Notes: a model not told the origin generated them from the sequence alone. Positions 42,201 to 51,318 are shown, numbered from the stretch's first letter. The stretch: DNA of 64,000 nt from Marinilabiliales bacterium (GCA_002869385.1 PKTB01000013.1:49666-113665), one strand, 5' to 3'. Program-made: numbers and translations.

Positions 42201-43237
42201 CGAATTTTGTAATCATAAGGTTCTCCTCCTACCAACAAAGTATCATCATCAATATAGTAAGTATCGTTTGTTCGACATAATAATTCCCAGTCAGCACCAT
42301 CTAAACGACGATAAATATAATGAGTATGATATGATGAGTTTTATTCCCAATCTAGGCTAATATTTGTATAATCTGTTGAAATGCTTGCATTATACGCATT
42401 TATTGGTCGTGCAGGATGATATTCAACAGTACTTATTGTAGTACCATATTCTGCCATAGACTTATCAGGAATTAATGAATATATATTTGTCGAAGAGGTA
42501 AACATATTAATGGTCAAGTATTGATATAAATTCGAGTGACTTCCCATAGTCTCTGCGTCATCAAAAGTTTTATCCCATATAAATGCGACATCAGAGTCTG
42601 TAAGTTTCTTGTCTTTCCAAACTCTAAAACCACTTATGTAACCACGAAAATCCTCTGTATGATTGCTATCATGACCTCCAACAACACAATGCCAGTATGG
42701 GATCTTATTAAATGTAAATGAACCTTCTTTCTTCTTAACTCCATCAATATATAACCTCATTGTATAATCATCATATGTAAGAGTGACATGTTTCCATTGA
42801 TTCATGTAATCACCATCATAATCGATATTATACATAATATCAGGATTACTTCCTTCATCATTACCATCACTGATTCTAATTCTCCAGTTTCCTTCTGATG
42901 TTTCTTCAAAATACAAAAGCAAACTGTTGTAATCATCATCCCACGGACCAGCAGCAAAAAAGAAATAAACATTATCTGATGAACTATCATCAGGCCAGGT
43001 ACATTTTAACCACATATCAATTGAAAAACTCCCTGTAAACCAATAACTTGCATTATTATACTCTGTTGCATCAGCTTCATTTACATTAATGTAACAATCC
43101 GATCCATCAAAATATGGAATATTAAACCATGCATCATTAACCTCTCCCTCGCTAATACATGTTTGTGAAAAAAGATTTCCAGAGAAAATAAACATTAATC
43201 CTAAAATAGGAATTAAACTAATTTTTAAAGTTTTCAT
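33245..43237 (-). pseudogene. Giant (about 3,330-residue) LamG/FnIII mosaic T9SS surface protein; four in-frame stops
   Basis: A single frame extends from ATG 43237 to TAG 33245, 3,330 residues, broken by TAA at 42341-42343 (codon 299), TAA at 41174-41176 (688), TAA at 34499-34501 (2913) and TGA at 33410-33412 (3276). All segments between them are open in the same frame. Order: signal peptide (LIPILGLMFIFSGNLFSQ), LamG-like domain (about 38-225), FnIII-like modules (about 320-670), CarboxypepD-like GIVSGKVTY module (about 680), LamG (about 705-880; DEVRILQRVRTPEEI), a long central region with carboxypeptidase-like repeats, two further LamG domains (about 2247-2430 and 2456-2625; DEIRFWNSARTQDQI), a domain shared with the neighbouring protein (about 2842), paired GWNWV/GWNWIGYPL modules (about 2955-3100) and a T9SS domain (VYPNPFRKDISL). 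The last stop cuts the sorting domain. Role inferred: adhesin or glycan-binding fibre. Confidence 0.85.
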
Positions 43238-43267
43238 AAGTAATCATGTTTGATTGAATAACAAATA

Positions 43268-43275
43268 CAAACTTA
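43268..43275 (-). promoter_or_regulatory. Candidate -7 box (TAAGTTTG) for the giant gene
   Basis: On the minus strand TAAGTTTG matches TAnnTTTG, 30 nt before the ATG at 43237. No -33 box at proper spacing. Confidence 0.4.
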
Positions 43276-43335
43276 ACAAATAAAAAAATACCATTTATAA
43301 ATATAGGTAGGACAAGTAGTGGGACAATCTGGCAT

Positions 43336-44793
43336 TTAAATTGCATCTAGATATTCTGCAATATTTTCTTTCAGCTTTAAGTTCAACTTTTTTCTTAGAC
43401 GCTGTCTTCCCTTGTTAACGCCAGAAATTTCAATATTCAACACAGATGCAATTTCCTTTGTTTTTAATCCCATTTTTAAAAATGCACATAACATTTTGTC
43501 ATTTTCTGTTAAATTTGGATGAAGTTTTTGCAATTTTGAAAAAAAGTCAGGATTCTGTTTATTGAAATTTAACATAAATCTCTGCCATTTTCTATCACCA
43601 GACAATCCGGTATTTATAACATTTATAGCTTTGTTATAGTTTTTCAAAGCAATTTCACCTTTAACTTCTTCAAGAATTTTATCCATCGCAATACCACCAG
43701 CAATAGCTGTAGTTAACTCTTTATTTTTCATCTCATAATCTTTCTCAAGAATCTGAGTTTGCATTTCTACTAACTTATGTTTTTGTTTAAAGTTTTTGCG
43801 TTGAAGATAAAAGATGAAGAATCCAAGGATAAGAACTAATAGTAAAATCCCTAAAAGAATCATTAAAACAAATACTTCATTTTGCTTTTTCTCACTTTTC
43901 AATTTTTCTTCGCGAATTTTTACCTCTTTCAACTCCAAATCATATTTTGCAGCCATTTCAGCTATTTGAATATCTAATAGATTATTAAAAAAATTCAATT
44001 GCAGTCTACGAGCTTCTTCCTGATAATAAAAAGCATTCTCATAATCCCTCATCAATTTATAAAGCTTTGATTTATGCAAATACAACCTCATTAGCATATA
44101 TTTATCATCAGTTTGATTACAAAATACTATTGTCGAGTCAATAACTGAATTTGCCTTTTCGTATTGTTCCATTGACATATATGCACTACTAATATTAATA
44201 GTAACATTAGACATGTGTAAATACATATTTAATTTTTTAAAAATAATCAAGGCTTCTTCTAATATTTGAAGTGATCCTGCAAAATCCTCTCTCTGTTTAA
44301 TTATCCAACCAATCTCATTTTTTGCTGTCGCAGTAACAAAAGGATATTTTTGTTTCTCAGAAATCCTTAATGCCATCTCAGAATACTTATATGCTGAATC
44401 CAAATAATGTTCACTATGTTTTGATTCATTGAACAGTGCAGCTATTCTTGTATATGCGTGTGATTTCTCTTCATCATCTATATATGTACTTTTCACTATA
44501 TCAAAAAGAATATTAAATCCTTTATTATACTCGCGTCTTTGCCTATAAGCCTCAGATAAAGCAATCTGTATTTTAAAAAACATTTTAGTATTAACTTGTG
44601 TTTTATCAAGCAATTCAAACAATTTTGGAATTGCAATACTTGACATACCACGATAGAGATAATATTCTGCTTCTGAAAAAAGAATACTATCTGAACATTC
44701 AATATTACTTTTTACCTGATTGCTATAGTCATGCACTATTGTATTTTGTCCAAATAAACTTGCTGAAATAGAAATTACAAAAACGAAAAACAA
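43336..44793 (-). CDS. TPR protein with transmembrane helix and LuxR-type HTH; start codon unclear
   Basis: About 485 residues. The N-terminus looks like a signal sequence (FFVFVISISASLFGQ). TPR units follow (about 30-270, for example YEKANSVIDSTIVFCNQ), then a coiled coil, one transmembrane helix (about 310-330; VLMILLGILLLVLILGFFIF), a second coiled coil and a C-terminal LuxR-like helix-turn-helix (about 425-485; TKEIASVLNIEISGVNKGRQ). This is a known Bacteroidota design for a membrane-bound transcription regulator. No ATG precedes the signal sequence. The frame offers TTG at 44793 and CTG at 44799, then meets TAG at 44806-44808. The start is therefore either an alternative codon or damaged. 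The giant surface gene lies directly downstream (99 bp) on the same strand and is a plausible target. Confidence 0.75.
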   Translation of the reverse strand: MFFVFVISISASLFGQNTIVHDYSNQVKSNIECSDSILFSEAEYYLYRGMSSIAIPKLFELLDKTQVNTKMFFKIQIALSEAYRQRREYNKGFNILFDIVKSTYIDDEEKSHAYTRIAALFNESKHSEHYLDSAYKYSEMALRISEKQKYPFVTATAKNEIGWIIKQREDFAGSLQILEEALIIFKKLNMYLHMSNVTINISSAYMSMEQYEKANSVIDSTIVFCNQTDDKYMLMRLYLHKSKLYKLMRDYENAFYYQEEARRLQLNFFNNLLDIQIAEMAAKYDLELKEVKIREEKLKSEKKQNEVFVLMILLGILLLVLILGFFIFYLQRKNFKQKHKLVEMQTQILEKDYEMKNKELTTAIAGGIAMDKILEEVKGEIALKNYNKAINVINTGLSGDRKWQRFMLNFNKQNPDFFSKLQKLHPNLTENDKMLCAFLKMGLKTKEIASVLNIEISGVNKGRQRLRKKLNLKLKENIAEYLDAI

Positions 44794-44848
44794 TAACAGC
44801 TTAGTCTAAGATAAAAACAACTTTTTATTTATTTTTATAGCATTCAAA

Positions 44849-45208
44849 TTACCCCTCCCTGCTTATCTCTACACCAACTGCTCCAATCTGGCCACCCATA
44901 GGAGGGTTTAGTTTTTTTATTTTAATCGTAACCTTTTCTAGGTTTTCAAATTCTGTACAAATCTCATCTAAAATATCTGATGCTATCTTTTCTAATAGAT
45001 TTGATTTAGTATTTACAAAAACATCTTTTATAATAGCATAAGCTATTTGATAGTTTGTAGCATCATTAAGATTATCAGACAACTCTGCTTTTCTTGTATC
45101 AGCCTCTATAACTAAATCGACTAAAAATTTGTTACCAGCCGTCTTCTCTTCTGGATAATGACCATGAAAAGCAAAAAACTCCATATCGGAGATAAAAATT
45201 TTACTCAT
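44849..45208 (-). CDS. folB: Dihydroneopterin aldolase
   Basis: An intact 119-residue protein of normal family length. It has the FolB hallmarks: FFAFHGHYPEEKTAGNKF near residues 11-28, with the catalytic Glu next to the FHG motif, LLEKIASDILDEI in the middle, and the C-terminal KIKKLNPPMGGQIGAVGVEI, which contains the catalytic Lys and the PP loop. It converts 7,8-dihydroneopterin to 6-hydroxymethyl-dihydropterin and glycolaldehyde in cytoplasmic folate synthesis. It has its own promoter-like boxes and no other folate gene nearby. The HTH regulator gene starts about 50 bp downstream on the same strand. Confidence 0.95.
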   Translation of the reverse strand: MSKIFISDMEFFAFHGHYPEEKTAGNKFLVDLVIEADTRKAELSDNLNDATNYQIAYAIIKDVFVNTKSNLLEKIASDILDEICTEFENLEKVTIKIKKLNPPMGGQIGAVGVEISREG

Positions 45209-45224
45209 AACTAAAGTTTAATTA

Positions 45225-45253
45225 CAAACTTAGTAAAGATTTCTTAAAACAAA
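45225..45253 (-). promoter_or_regulatory. Candidate promoter for folB (TTTG and TAAGTTTG)
   Basis: On the minus strand TTTG (45250-45253) and TAAGTTTG (45225-45232) are 17 nt apart, slightly shorter than the Bacteroidota 19-21 spacing, with the -7 box 16 nt before the folB ATG. Confidence 0.45.
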
Positions 45254-45277
45254 ATAATTTGGACTAAAAGCAATAAG

Positions 45278-46651
45278 TTATTTCTTCACATCTCCACGAT
45301 AGTAAGAAAAATAAATTCCGATTAAACTTAGGACTACAAAACTTATAAAACCATAATTCACAGCTTTAAGGAAAACTTCATTATCTATAGATTTAACTGC
45401 TTCATTACCAAATAAAACAGCAAAAAACAATGTTACGATTGTCATACTGACTATTTGACCAATAACGCGCATTGTAGAGGCGGTACCTGATGCTGTGCCA
45501 TACATTTTCTTTGGGACTGATCCCATAATGGTACTCATATTAGGTGATGAAAACATCGCAAAACCTAAGCCCATCCAAATAAGAAGAACAACTATTACCC
45601 AAACTGGTGTTGATAATTCTAAAAAAGAAAATCCAAGTAAACCAATAGTACACATTATCATCCCCAGGGTAGTTAAATAACGTGCTTGTACCCGATCAGA
45701 AATTCTTCCGGCAATTGGTGAAAAAATCGCCATCATAACTGGTTGCGCAACCAATATTGTTCCAGCTTTTTGTGGACTAAATACTTGTATTTTCTGTAAG
45801 TAAAGACTTAGTAAAAAAACTATTGCAAAAGTAGCACTGTAATTAATTAATGCAGCTATGTTAGAATACGTAAACAATCGGTTAGTGGAAAACAATTTCG
45901 TGTCAATAACAGGAAAGGATGATTTCTTTTCGATAAACCAAAATGTAATTATTAAAATAATTCCTATCCCAAGTAAGGTCCATCCCATTACTGATGGAAT
46001 TTTAGACGACCCATATACCATACATACCAGCCCTGCCATAAAGAACAAAGTCCCAATTAAGTTTAGACTTTTATTCTTTATTGTATTTTCATCCTTACCC
46101 AAAAACACAAATGCCAATATTGTTGACAGCACTCCAAGCACAACAGCAAAAAGGAAAATCGATCTCCATCCTAAATGTTGGGTTAAAATTCCTCCGGCAA
46201 AAGGGCCAAAAGCAAGTCCTAGATAGACAGCTGCTACTGACATTCACAAAACTCTTCCACGATATTTCGGATCAAAAGCTGATACTAATATGGCCGGTCC
46301 TGTAACACTTGAAAATGCAGCAGAAACTCCCTGAATAAACATAAAAATAATTAACACAGTCCCAGAAGTCGACAATCCACAAACTAAAGAAGATAATGTA
46401 AAAACAAGAACTCCAATTTTAAACAAACGCCTAATCCCACTTAAATCACCAAACATACCAACAGGAAGCAAAAACATTGCACTTGCTAATAAAAATGATG
46501 TAACAACCCAACTTAATTCAACAGCATTTAAACTAAATGTCTTTTCTATAGCAGGAAGAGCAATATTAATAGAAGAAATAAGAAATGTCCCCATAAAAGA
46601 TGTTATGGCTACAATTCCTAAAATCGATATTTGCTTTTTTGTCCACTTCAT
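45278..46651 (-). pseudogene. MFS drug/multidrug transporter; in-frame TGA
   Basis: The frame from ATG 46651 to 45278 encodes 457 residues with about 14 hydrophobic helices, interrupted by TGA at 46244-46246 (codon 136). The start at 46651 (MKWTKKQ) is preferred to the upstream in-frame 46672 because a promoter-like box lies between them. Motifs: GDLSGIRRLFKIG after helix 2 (motif A-like), AFDPKYRGRVL before the stop, then MSVAAVYLGLAFGPFAGG (motif C-like, as in DHA2 exporters) and later GRISDRVQARYL. Family members have Gly where the TGA stands (RVLGMSVA), so GGA to TGA is likely. Proton-driven export of drugs or similar compounds is known for the family, and the substrate here is unknown. 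Confidence 0.85.
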
Positions 46652-46660
46652 ATAGTGAAA

Positions 46661-46690
46661 CAAATGTAGCATATTGTTAAGAAAAACAAA
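46661..46690 (-). promoter_or_regulatory. Promoter of the MFS gene (TTTG and TACATTTG)
   Basis: On the minus strand TTTG (46687-46690) and TACATTTG (46661-46668) are 18 nt apart, close to the Bacteroidota consensus, and end 9 nt before the ATG at 46651. The -33 part overlaps the terminator of the gene upstream. Confidence 0.55.
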
Positions 46691-46720
46691 AGCGGAACAA
46701 TAAGAATACTGCTCCGCTTT
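46688..46720 (-). terminator. Terminator of the VWA gene
   Basis: AAAGCGGA (46689-46696) pairs with TCCGCTTT (46713-46720). On the minus strand a U-rich tract follows (TTTTGTTTTTC). It separates the VWA/SIMPL operon from the MFS gene. Confidence 0.8.
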
Positions 46721-46744
46721 GTAAAAAAAGCATTAAACCACTAC

Positions 46745-47893
46745 CTAATCTTCAACTTCAAATCCTTTTAATTGAGCATAGTCAATTATTGTTTCTTCTA
46801 TTGCTTTGCCAAAATCATCTTCTATATTTTCTTCTTTCATTTTTTCATCAATATAGTCTTGTCTCTTTTTTGCGAGATCATTAATCTCATCTCGGATTTC
46901 GGCACGCTCCTTATTCATATTATCAACTTCTTTTTGCAATTCAGCTTTTGACATATTTTGATATTCTTCTGGTAAAGTTGTCATGTCAACTTCGTTTATA
47001 TATTCCTTATCATCATTCATACGGTCAACCAAATCCCATGAATAATTATTATAAACTGCCTGAGATTTTGAAACGGCTCTATTCACTGAGTTTTCATTTG
47101 AAATACTCACTGCGTTATTGTCCTGCACACTTTGATTTGCAAAGTTGTCAATACCCATATCACCATAATAAATGTATGTGTCATTTAATAATGTGTTACA
47201 CTCACTAATTCTATCATCATAAGGTGTCGCAATGTATCTGATTTTTGCATCTGAATTAATATTGAAAAATTTGCCCTGTCCTTTTTTAGCTGCATCTTCC
47301 CAATATCCTGAAACTCCTTCATAATAATCACCACAATGAATTGTATTTATATAAATATCTTTTTTTAATGCCTCGCTGATTGCTTCTTTATAACTTACAT
47401 TACCCTGTGTAAATTCTTCATTACCTGCTATAAAAACAAGCTTCATATCACTATCTCCTGTACCCCAATCAAGAGTTTCAACAGCATCTTGAATAACTGC
47501 TCCACAATATTCGGAACCCCCATTTGTAGAAATAGCAAACAATTTCTCTGAAATAAGGTCCAAATCACTGGTAAACGGTGTAATTTGTCGGATATAATCT
47601 TCTGATGCAGGCAATCCGTCATTACCATACATATACAATGCAATCTCAATATCAGGAGTTTGTCCATTAAATTTCAAGGTCGTCATTGTGTTAACAATAT
47701 TCCACAACCTTGATTTGGCCTGATTTATCAACCCGTCCATACTGTTAGATGCGTCCAGTAAAATAGCTACCTGAACTTTAGCTTGATCCTGTGGATCCGG
47801 TAATGTCTCGTGTGAATCTGAACTTATCTTTGGAGCATTATAAAGTAGCGAACCAACGATAAGAAATGCGATAAATGATACTATAGTTTTCAT
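46745..47893 (-). CDS. Von Willebrand factor A domain secreted protein
   Basis: An intact 382-residue protein. N-terminal signal (IVSFIAFLIVGSLLYNA), then a VWA domain of about residues 40-235 with a complete MIDAS start (Asp47-Ala-Ser49-Asn-Ser51) and the later acidic/threonine positions (YMYGNDG, AGNEEFTQG). A charged helical tail (about 320-370; KAELQKEVDNMNKERAEIRD) is likely a coiled coil. The domain binds metal-dependent protein ligands, and the partner is unknown. It is the second gene of a pair, 21 bp after the SIMPL gene on the same strand, and is ended by a clear terminator. Confidence 0.82.
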   Translation of the reverse strand: MKTIVSFIAFLIVGSLLYNAPKISSDSHETLPDPQDQAKVQVAILLDASNSMDGLINQAKSRLWNIVNTMTTLKFNGQTPDIEIALYMYGNDGLPASEDYIRQITPFTSDLDLISEKLFAISTNGGSEYCGAVIQDAVETLDWGTGDSDMKLVFIAGNEEFTQGNVSYKEAISEALKKDIYINTIHCGDYYEGVSGYWEDAAKKGQGKFFNINSDAKIRYIATPYDDRISECNTLLNDTYIYYGDMGIDNFANQSVQDNNAVSISNENSVNRAVSKSQAVYNNYSWDLVDRMNDDKEYINEVDMTTLPEEYQNMSKAELQKEVDNMNKERAEIRDEINDLAKKRQDYIDEKMKEENIEDDFGKAIEETIIDYAQLKGFEVED

Positions 47894-47914
47894 AATTCTA
47901 AGTTTTAAAGGTTA

Positions 47915-48610
47915 TTATTTAATTTCAAATTTTGCTTTTATTTCATATCTGAGTTTTATTGATTGTAGAATAGTCTCCATTTGAGAATAGTTATAATCAG
48001 TTTGTGGAACTATACAATTTGATGTGAGAGACATATCATTATAATACCAATAAGGATTATTTTGAGGCTCAACAAGTTCAACGATTTCTATTACACACCC
48101 AACTTCCTCACCAATGCTTTGCAATAAAAGTTCTGCTTTCTCTTTTGCAGCAATCATAGCATTAACTTTTACTTCACTTCTGTAATCGGTAATTTTAGAG
48201 TGTGTGCTTTTAACAATTCTAATATTATTAATGTATTCAGATTTAATATCTTTTATAAAATCAAGATTATATTTATTACAATCTAATTTAAGTTGATATG
48301 TTTTAGAGTTATAATAATTTCTTTCCCACCACCATCGATAATACCAATAATATGGACTATTTACTTCAACAAACATTAAAGCAGATTCAGGAATTCCGTT
48401 TTTAGCAAGGGCTTCTTTTAGCTCCCTGTCGAGTTCATCTATTGCCTGCTTTGAATTTCCGGGATGTGTCAGGATAATTTCAAGTTCTACTTGATCAGGT
48501 ACCACATTCATTTCAGCACTACCTGTAACTTCAATAAATTTATTATTCTTTTCCTGCGAACATGCAACAAGGCTTGTAAATAAAATTGCAATTAAAATCA
48601 AGTTTTTCAT
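47915..48610 (-). CDS. SIMPL (DUF541) domain lipoprotein
   Basis: An intact 231-residue protein. Lipoprotein signal ILFTSLVAC puts the acylated Cys at residue 17. The SIMPL domain begins at FIEVTGSAEMNVVPDQVELE (the family G-x-A-x-V-x-P-D start), has a YQLKLDCN strand in the middle, and ends with KVNAMIAAKEKAELLLQSIG, the conserved helix, followed by the VIEIVEL strand. Periplasmic or surface location is inferred from the signal. Family function is poorly defined. It is the first gene of a pair with the VWA gene. A tryptophan/tyrosine-rich insertion (YYWYYRWWWERNYY, about residues 87-100) is unusual. Confidence 0.82.
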   Translation of the reverse strand: MKNLILIAILFTSLVACSQEKNNKFIEVTGSAEMNVVPDQVELEIILTHPGNSKQAIDELDRELKEALAKNGIPESALMFVEVNSPYYWYYRWWWERNYYNSKTYQLKLDCNKYNLDFIKDIKSEYINNIRIVKSTHSKITDYRSEVKVNAMIAAKEKAELLLQSIGEEVGCVIEIVELVEPQNNPYWYYNDMSLTSNCIVPQTDYNYSQMETILQSIKLRYEIKAKFEIK

Positions 48611-48660
48611 TTTAATAATAATTATTGTTTAAATTGGTTTTTTAAATATTGATTTTAAGT

Positions 48661-48668
48661 CAAAGTTA
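48661..48668 (-). promoter_or_regulatory. Candidate -7 box (TAACTTTG) for the SIMPL-VWA operon
   Basis: On the minus strand TAACTTTG matches TAnnTTTG, 50 nt before the ATG at 48610, in the divergent gap with the plus-strand kinase gene. Confidence 0.4.
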
Positions 48669-48782
48669 CTCTGCAATTTTTTCGTATTTTTACACAAGTT
48701 GGTGAAATGCCAATATGACTTGGTGAATGCTATTTTATTCGCTTGAAATTTTTTGTTACTTTGAATTATAAAGTTTTTGAAT

Positions 48783-50585
48783 TTGAAAAATTTCGTAGGC
48801 ATATTATTCTTTTGTTTAATCTCATCTGTCGTTTTTTGCCAAAACACAAATGAAGACAGCATAGTTAATCCTCAGCAAAGTATTTTAAATAAAGCTTCTC
48901 AGGACTTAATCAACTCTATAAGTAAAGGGGATAGTAATGATGAAATTGCTGAAAAATACTATCTGGTTGCCTTAGAATTGATAAAATCAAAAAATTACTC
49001 CAAAGCAGAATTTTATCTGCAGAAAGCTGTTGATTATGCTTCAATGAGCAAAAGCAATCCAAATATATCGGAGTACTATAGACAATTAGCAAAAGTTCAG
49101 GAAAATCAAAAAAATCGAAGCTCTGCTGCAGACAATTACGAATATGCTTGGCAATATTCAAATGAAAATACTCAAGCTCAAATAAACCTAAACGATGCAA
49201 ATCGAATGAGGTCGGCAACCAACCCACAGGAAGAACTGGATTATCTAAACCAAAACGCATTTCTTCTAAGCAATACAAGTTATAATGATGAAAAATTTCA
49301 GAATTACAATCAAATGGCTGATATCAATGTCTCAATGAACAATCCTGATGATGCATTCGACAATTATAATAACGCTTTACTAAATGTTGATGATGAAAGC
49401 AATGAGGCAATTGAAGTAAAAAGTGAAATCGCAAACTTATTAGTACAAACTAAAAATTATGACGAAGCACTAAACGTCCAAAAAGAGGTGGTAGAGCAAT
49501 CAAATAAAATTGCTGATGTCGAAACACAAGTACAACAAATGAGACAATTATCCGATATATATTTTTCACAAAACATCACTCAAGAAGGTCTACAAATATT
49601 AAAAGATGCGTATACTTTAGCTATAAAAAACGGTAGCGTTATTGAGTCTCGGGAAAGTCTTATTGCTTTAGTAAATTATTATCGTAAATATGATAATGAC
49701 GATGAAATAATTGCTCTTTACGAGAACTTTATTACCAATCTGGACTCATTAATATTAAAAGATGAAAGTCTTATTGATGTTAAACTCTTTGAAGTTTCAG
49801 AAAAGAAAATAAAGGAACTTGAAAAAGACAGAGAACTAAAAAACCAAATCATAGAACGAAAAGATAATCGAAATCTTTTATTGTTCATCCTTGTGCTTTT
49901 ACTTGCAGGACTAATTGGTCTTACTGTTGCATCATGGTATTCTGTAAAAAAGAGGAATCGACTTATTGCTTTACAATCTTTAAGAAGAGAAATGAATACG
50001 CATTTTATCTTTAATAGTCTGAATAGTGTAAATCAATTTATCGCAAGTAATAATGAGCTTAAGGCAAACAAGTATCTGAGCTCCTATTCTCATCTTATGA
50101 GAAATATGATGGAAAATTCAAATAAAGATTTTGTTTCGATAAGCCTTGAAGTTGAGCAATTAAAAAAATACCTCGAATTAGAGAAAATGCGCTTCCCGGA
50201 TAAATTTGATTTTGAAATAAATATAGATGATCAATTAGACGCTGAGCTTGTAAATGTCCCAAACATGCTTATTCAACCAAATCTTGAAAATGCTATATGG
50301 CATGGATTAAGATACAGAGATTCAAAAGGCCTTCTTAAATTATCTTTTATTAAAACAGAAAATAATGTTTTAGTAGAAATTGAAGATAATGGTATTGGTA
50401 TAAAGCAAAGCAAAAAGCTTAAAACACGTCACCAAAGTTTACATAAATCAAGAGGATTAAAAAACATCCGCGAAAGAATTGATTTATTAAATAAAATACA
50501 TAAGTCAGATATTAGCTTCGAAGTGATTGAAAAAGAAAGTGAATCTGGTGTCAAAGTAAAAATAAGCTGGAAAAATGAAAATTAA
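48783..50585 (+). CDS. TPR-containing LytS-type sensor histidine kinase
   Basis: An intact protein of 600 residues from the TTG at 48783. No ATG precedes the signal peptide (KNFVGILFFCLISSVVFCQ), and a TTG two codons upstream is an alternative. TPR-like repeats span about 50-320, then a coiled coil and a transmembrane helix (about 362-386; LLLFILVLLLAGLIGLTVA). The His_kinase domain has REMNTHFIFNSLNSVNQFIA with the phospho-accepting His407. This motif nearly always reads MNPHF, so Thr406 replaces Pro. The ATPase part has PNLENAIWHGLRYR, DNGIGI and SRGLKNIRERIDLL. It overlaps the LytTR regulator gene by 11 nt, so they form an operon and a cognate pair. Confidence 0.85.
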   Translation: MKNFVGILFFCLISSVVFCQNTNEDSIVNPQQSILNKASQDLINSISKGDSNDEIAEKYYLVALELIKSKNYSKAEFYLQKAVDYASMSKSNPNISEYYRQLAKVQENQKNRSSAADNYEYAWQYSNENTQAQINLNDANRMRSATNPQEELDYLNQNAFLLSNTSYNDEKFQNYNQMADINVSMNNPDDAFDNYNNALLNVDDESNEAIEVKSEIANLLVQTKNYDEALNVQKEVVEQSNKIADVETQVQQMRQLSDIYFSQNITQEGLQILKDAYTLAIKNGSVIESRESLIALVNYYRKYDNDDEIIALYENFITNLDSLILKDESLIDVKLFEVSEKKIKELEKDRELKNQIIERKDNRNLLLFILVLLLAGLIGLTVASWYSVKKRNRLIALQSLRREMNTHFIFNSLNSVNQFIASNNELKANKYLSSYSHLMRNMMENSNKDFVSISLEVEQLKKYLELEKMRFPDKFDFEINIDDQLDAELVNVPNMLIQPNLENAIWHGLRYRDSKGLLKLSFIKTENNVLVEIEDNGIGIKQSKKLKTRHQSLHKSRGLKNIRERIDLLNKIHKSDISFEVIEKESESGVKVKISWKNEN

Positions 50586-51318
50586 AAGCCTAATAGTTGA
50601 AGACGAAATATCAGCAAGAGAAGCATTAAAGTCTTATCTGGCCAAATACTGTCCACAAGTTGAATTACTAGGTGAGGCAAGCAATGCAAAAGAAGCAGTA
50701 TTGAAAATTCAGGAACTAAAGCAACAACTGGTTTTTCTCGATGTTGAACTCCCTTTTGGTAATGCTTTCGATATTCTGGAAAAAACAAATGAAGTCCATT
50801 TTGAGACGATTTTCGTCACTGCATTTTCTGAATATTAACTTAAAGCCCTTAATCAAAGTGCAGCCTATTACATTTTAAAGCCTGTTAATATTGAAGAATT
50901 AATTGTAGCCGTCAACAAGGTGCACGAAATCATTATTAAACAAGACACTTTTAACCGCAATGAGATAGTTTTAGCAAACTTCAAAGAACAGGAAACTGAA
51001 AAAAGGCAAGTAGTTGTTCCTACTCTTGAAGGGTTCGAACTTATTAAAGTTGAAGAAATTATCAGACTCCAAGGTAATGGAAACTTCACAGACATCTATC
51101 TTAAAAATGGAAAAAAGAAAATGGCATGCAGATTTCTAAAACACTATGCCGAGATGTTGCCCTATCCTTTTGTTCGGGTTCACAAATCGCATGTGATTAA
51201 TCTAAATTGCGTAAAATCTTACCACAAAAGCATGGGTGGTTATGTTGTTCTTGACGATGAAAAGGAAATTTATATTTCTGCCGGATACAAGAAAGAATTT
51301 TTGAAACATTTTAAATAA
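50575..51318 (+). pseudogene. LytTR-family response regulator; in-frame TAA in receiver domain
   Basis: The frame from ATG 50575 to TAA 51318 encodes 247 residues, interrupted by TAA at 50836-50838 (codon 88). The receiver has EDE (residues 9-11), the phospho-acceptor Asp56 in LVFLDVELPFG, the switch Thr in FVTAFSEY, and Lys102 in YYILKPV. The LytTR domain follows (about 140-247; VEEIIRLQGNGNFTDIYLKN, FVRVHKSHVINLNCVKSY). The stop falls right after SEY, a conserved helix-5 region where other regulators have a small or acidic residue, so GAA or TCA to TAA is possible. The gene overlaps the kinase gene by 11 nt, which supports a cognate pair. Internal re-initiation would give only the DNA-binding domain. 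Confidence 0.82.
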
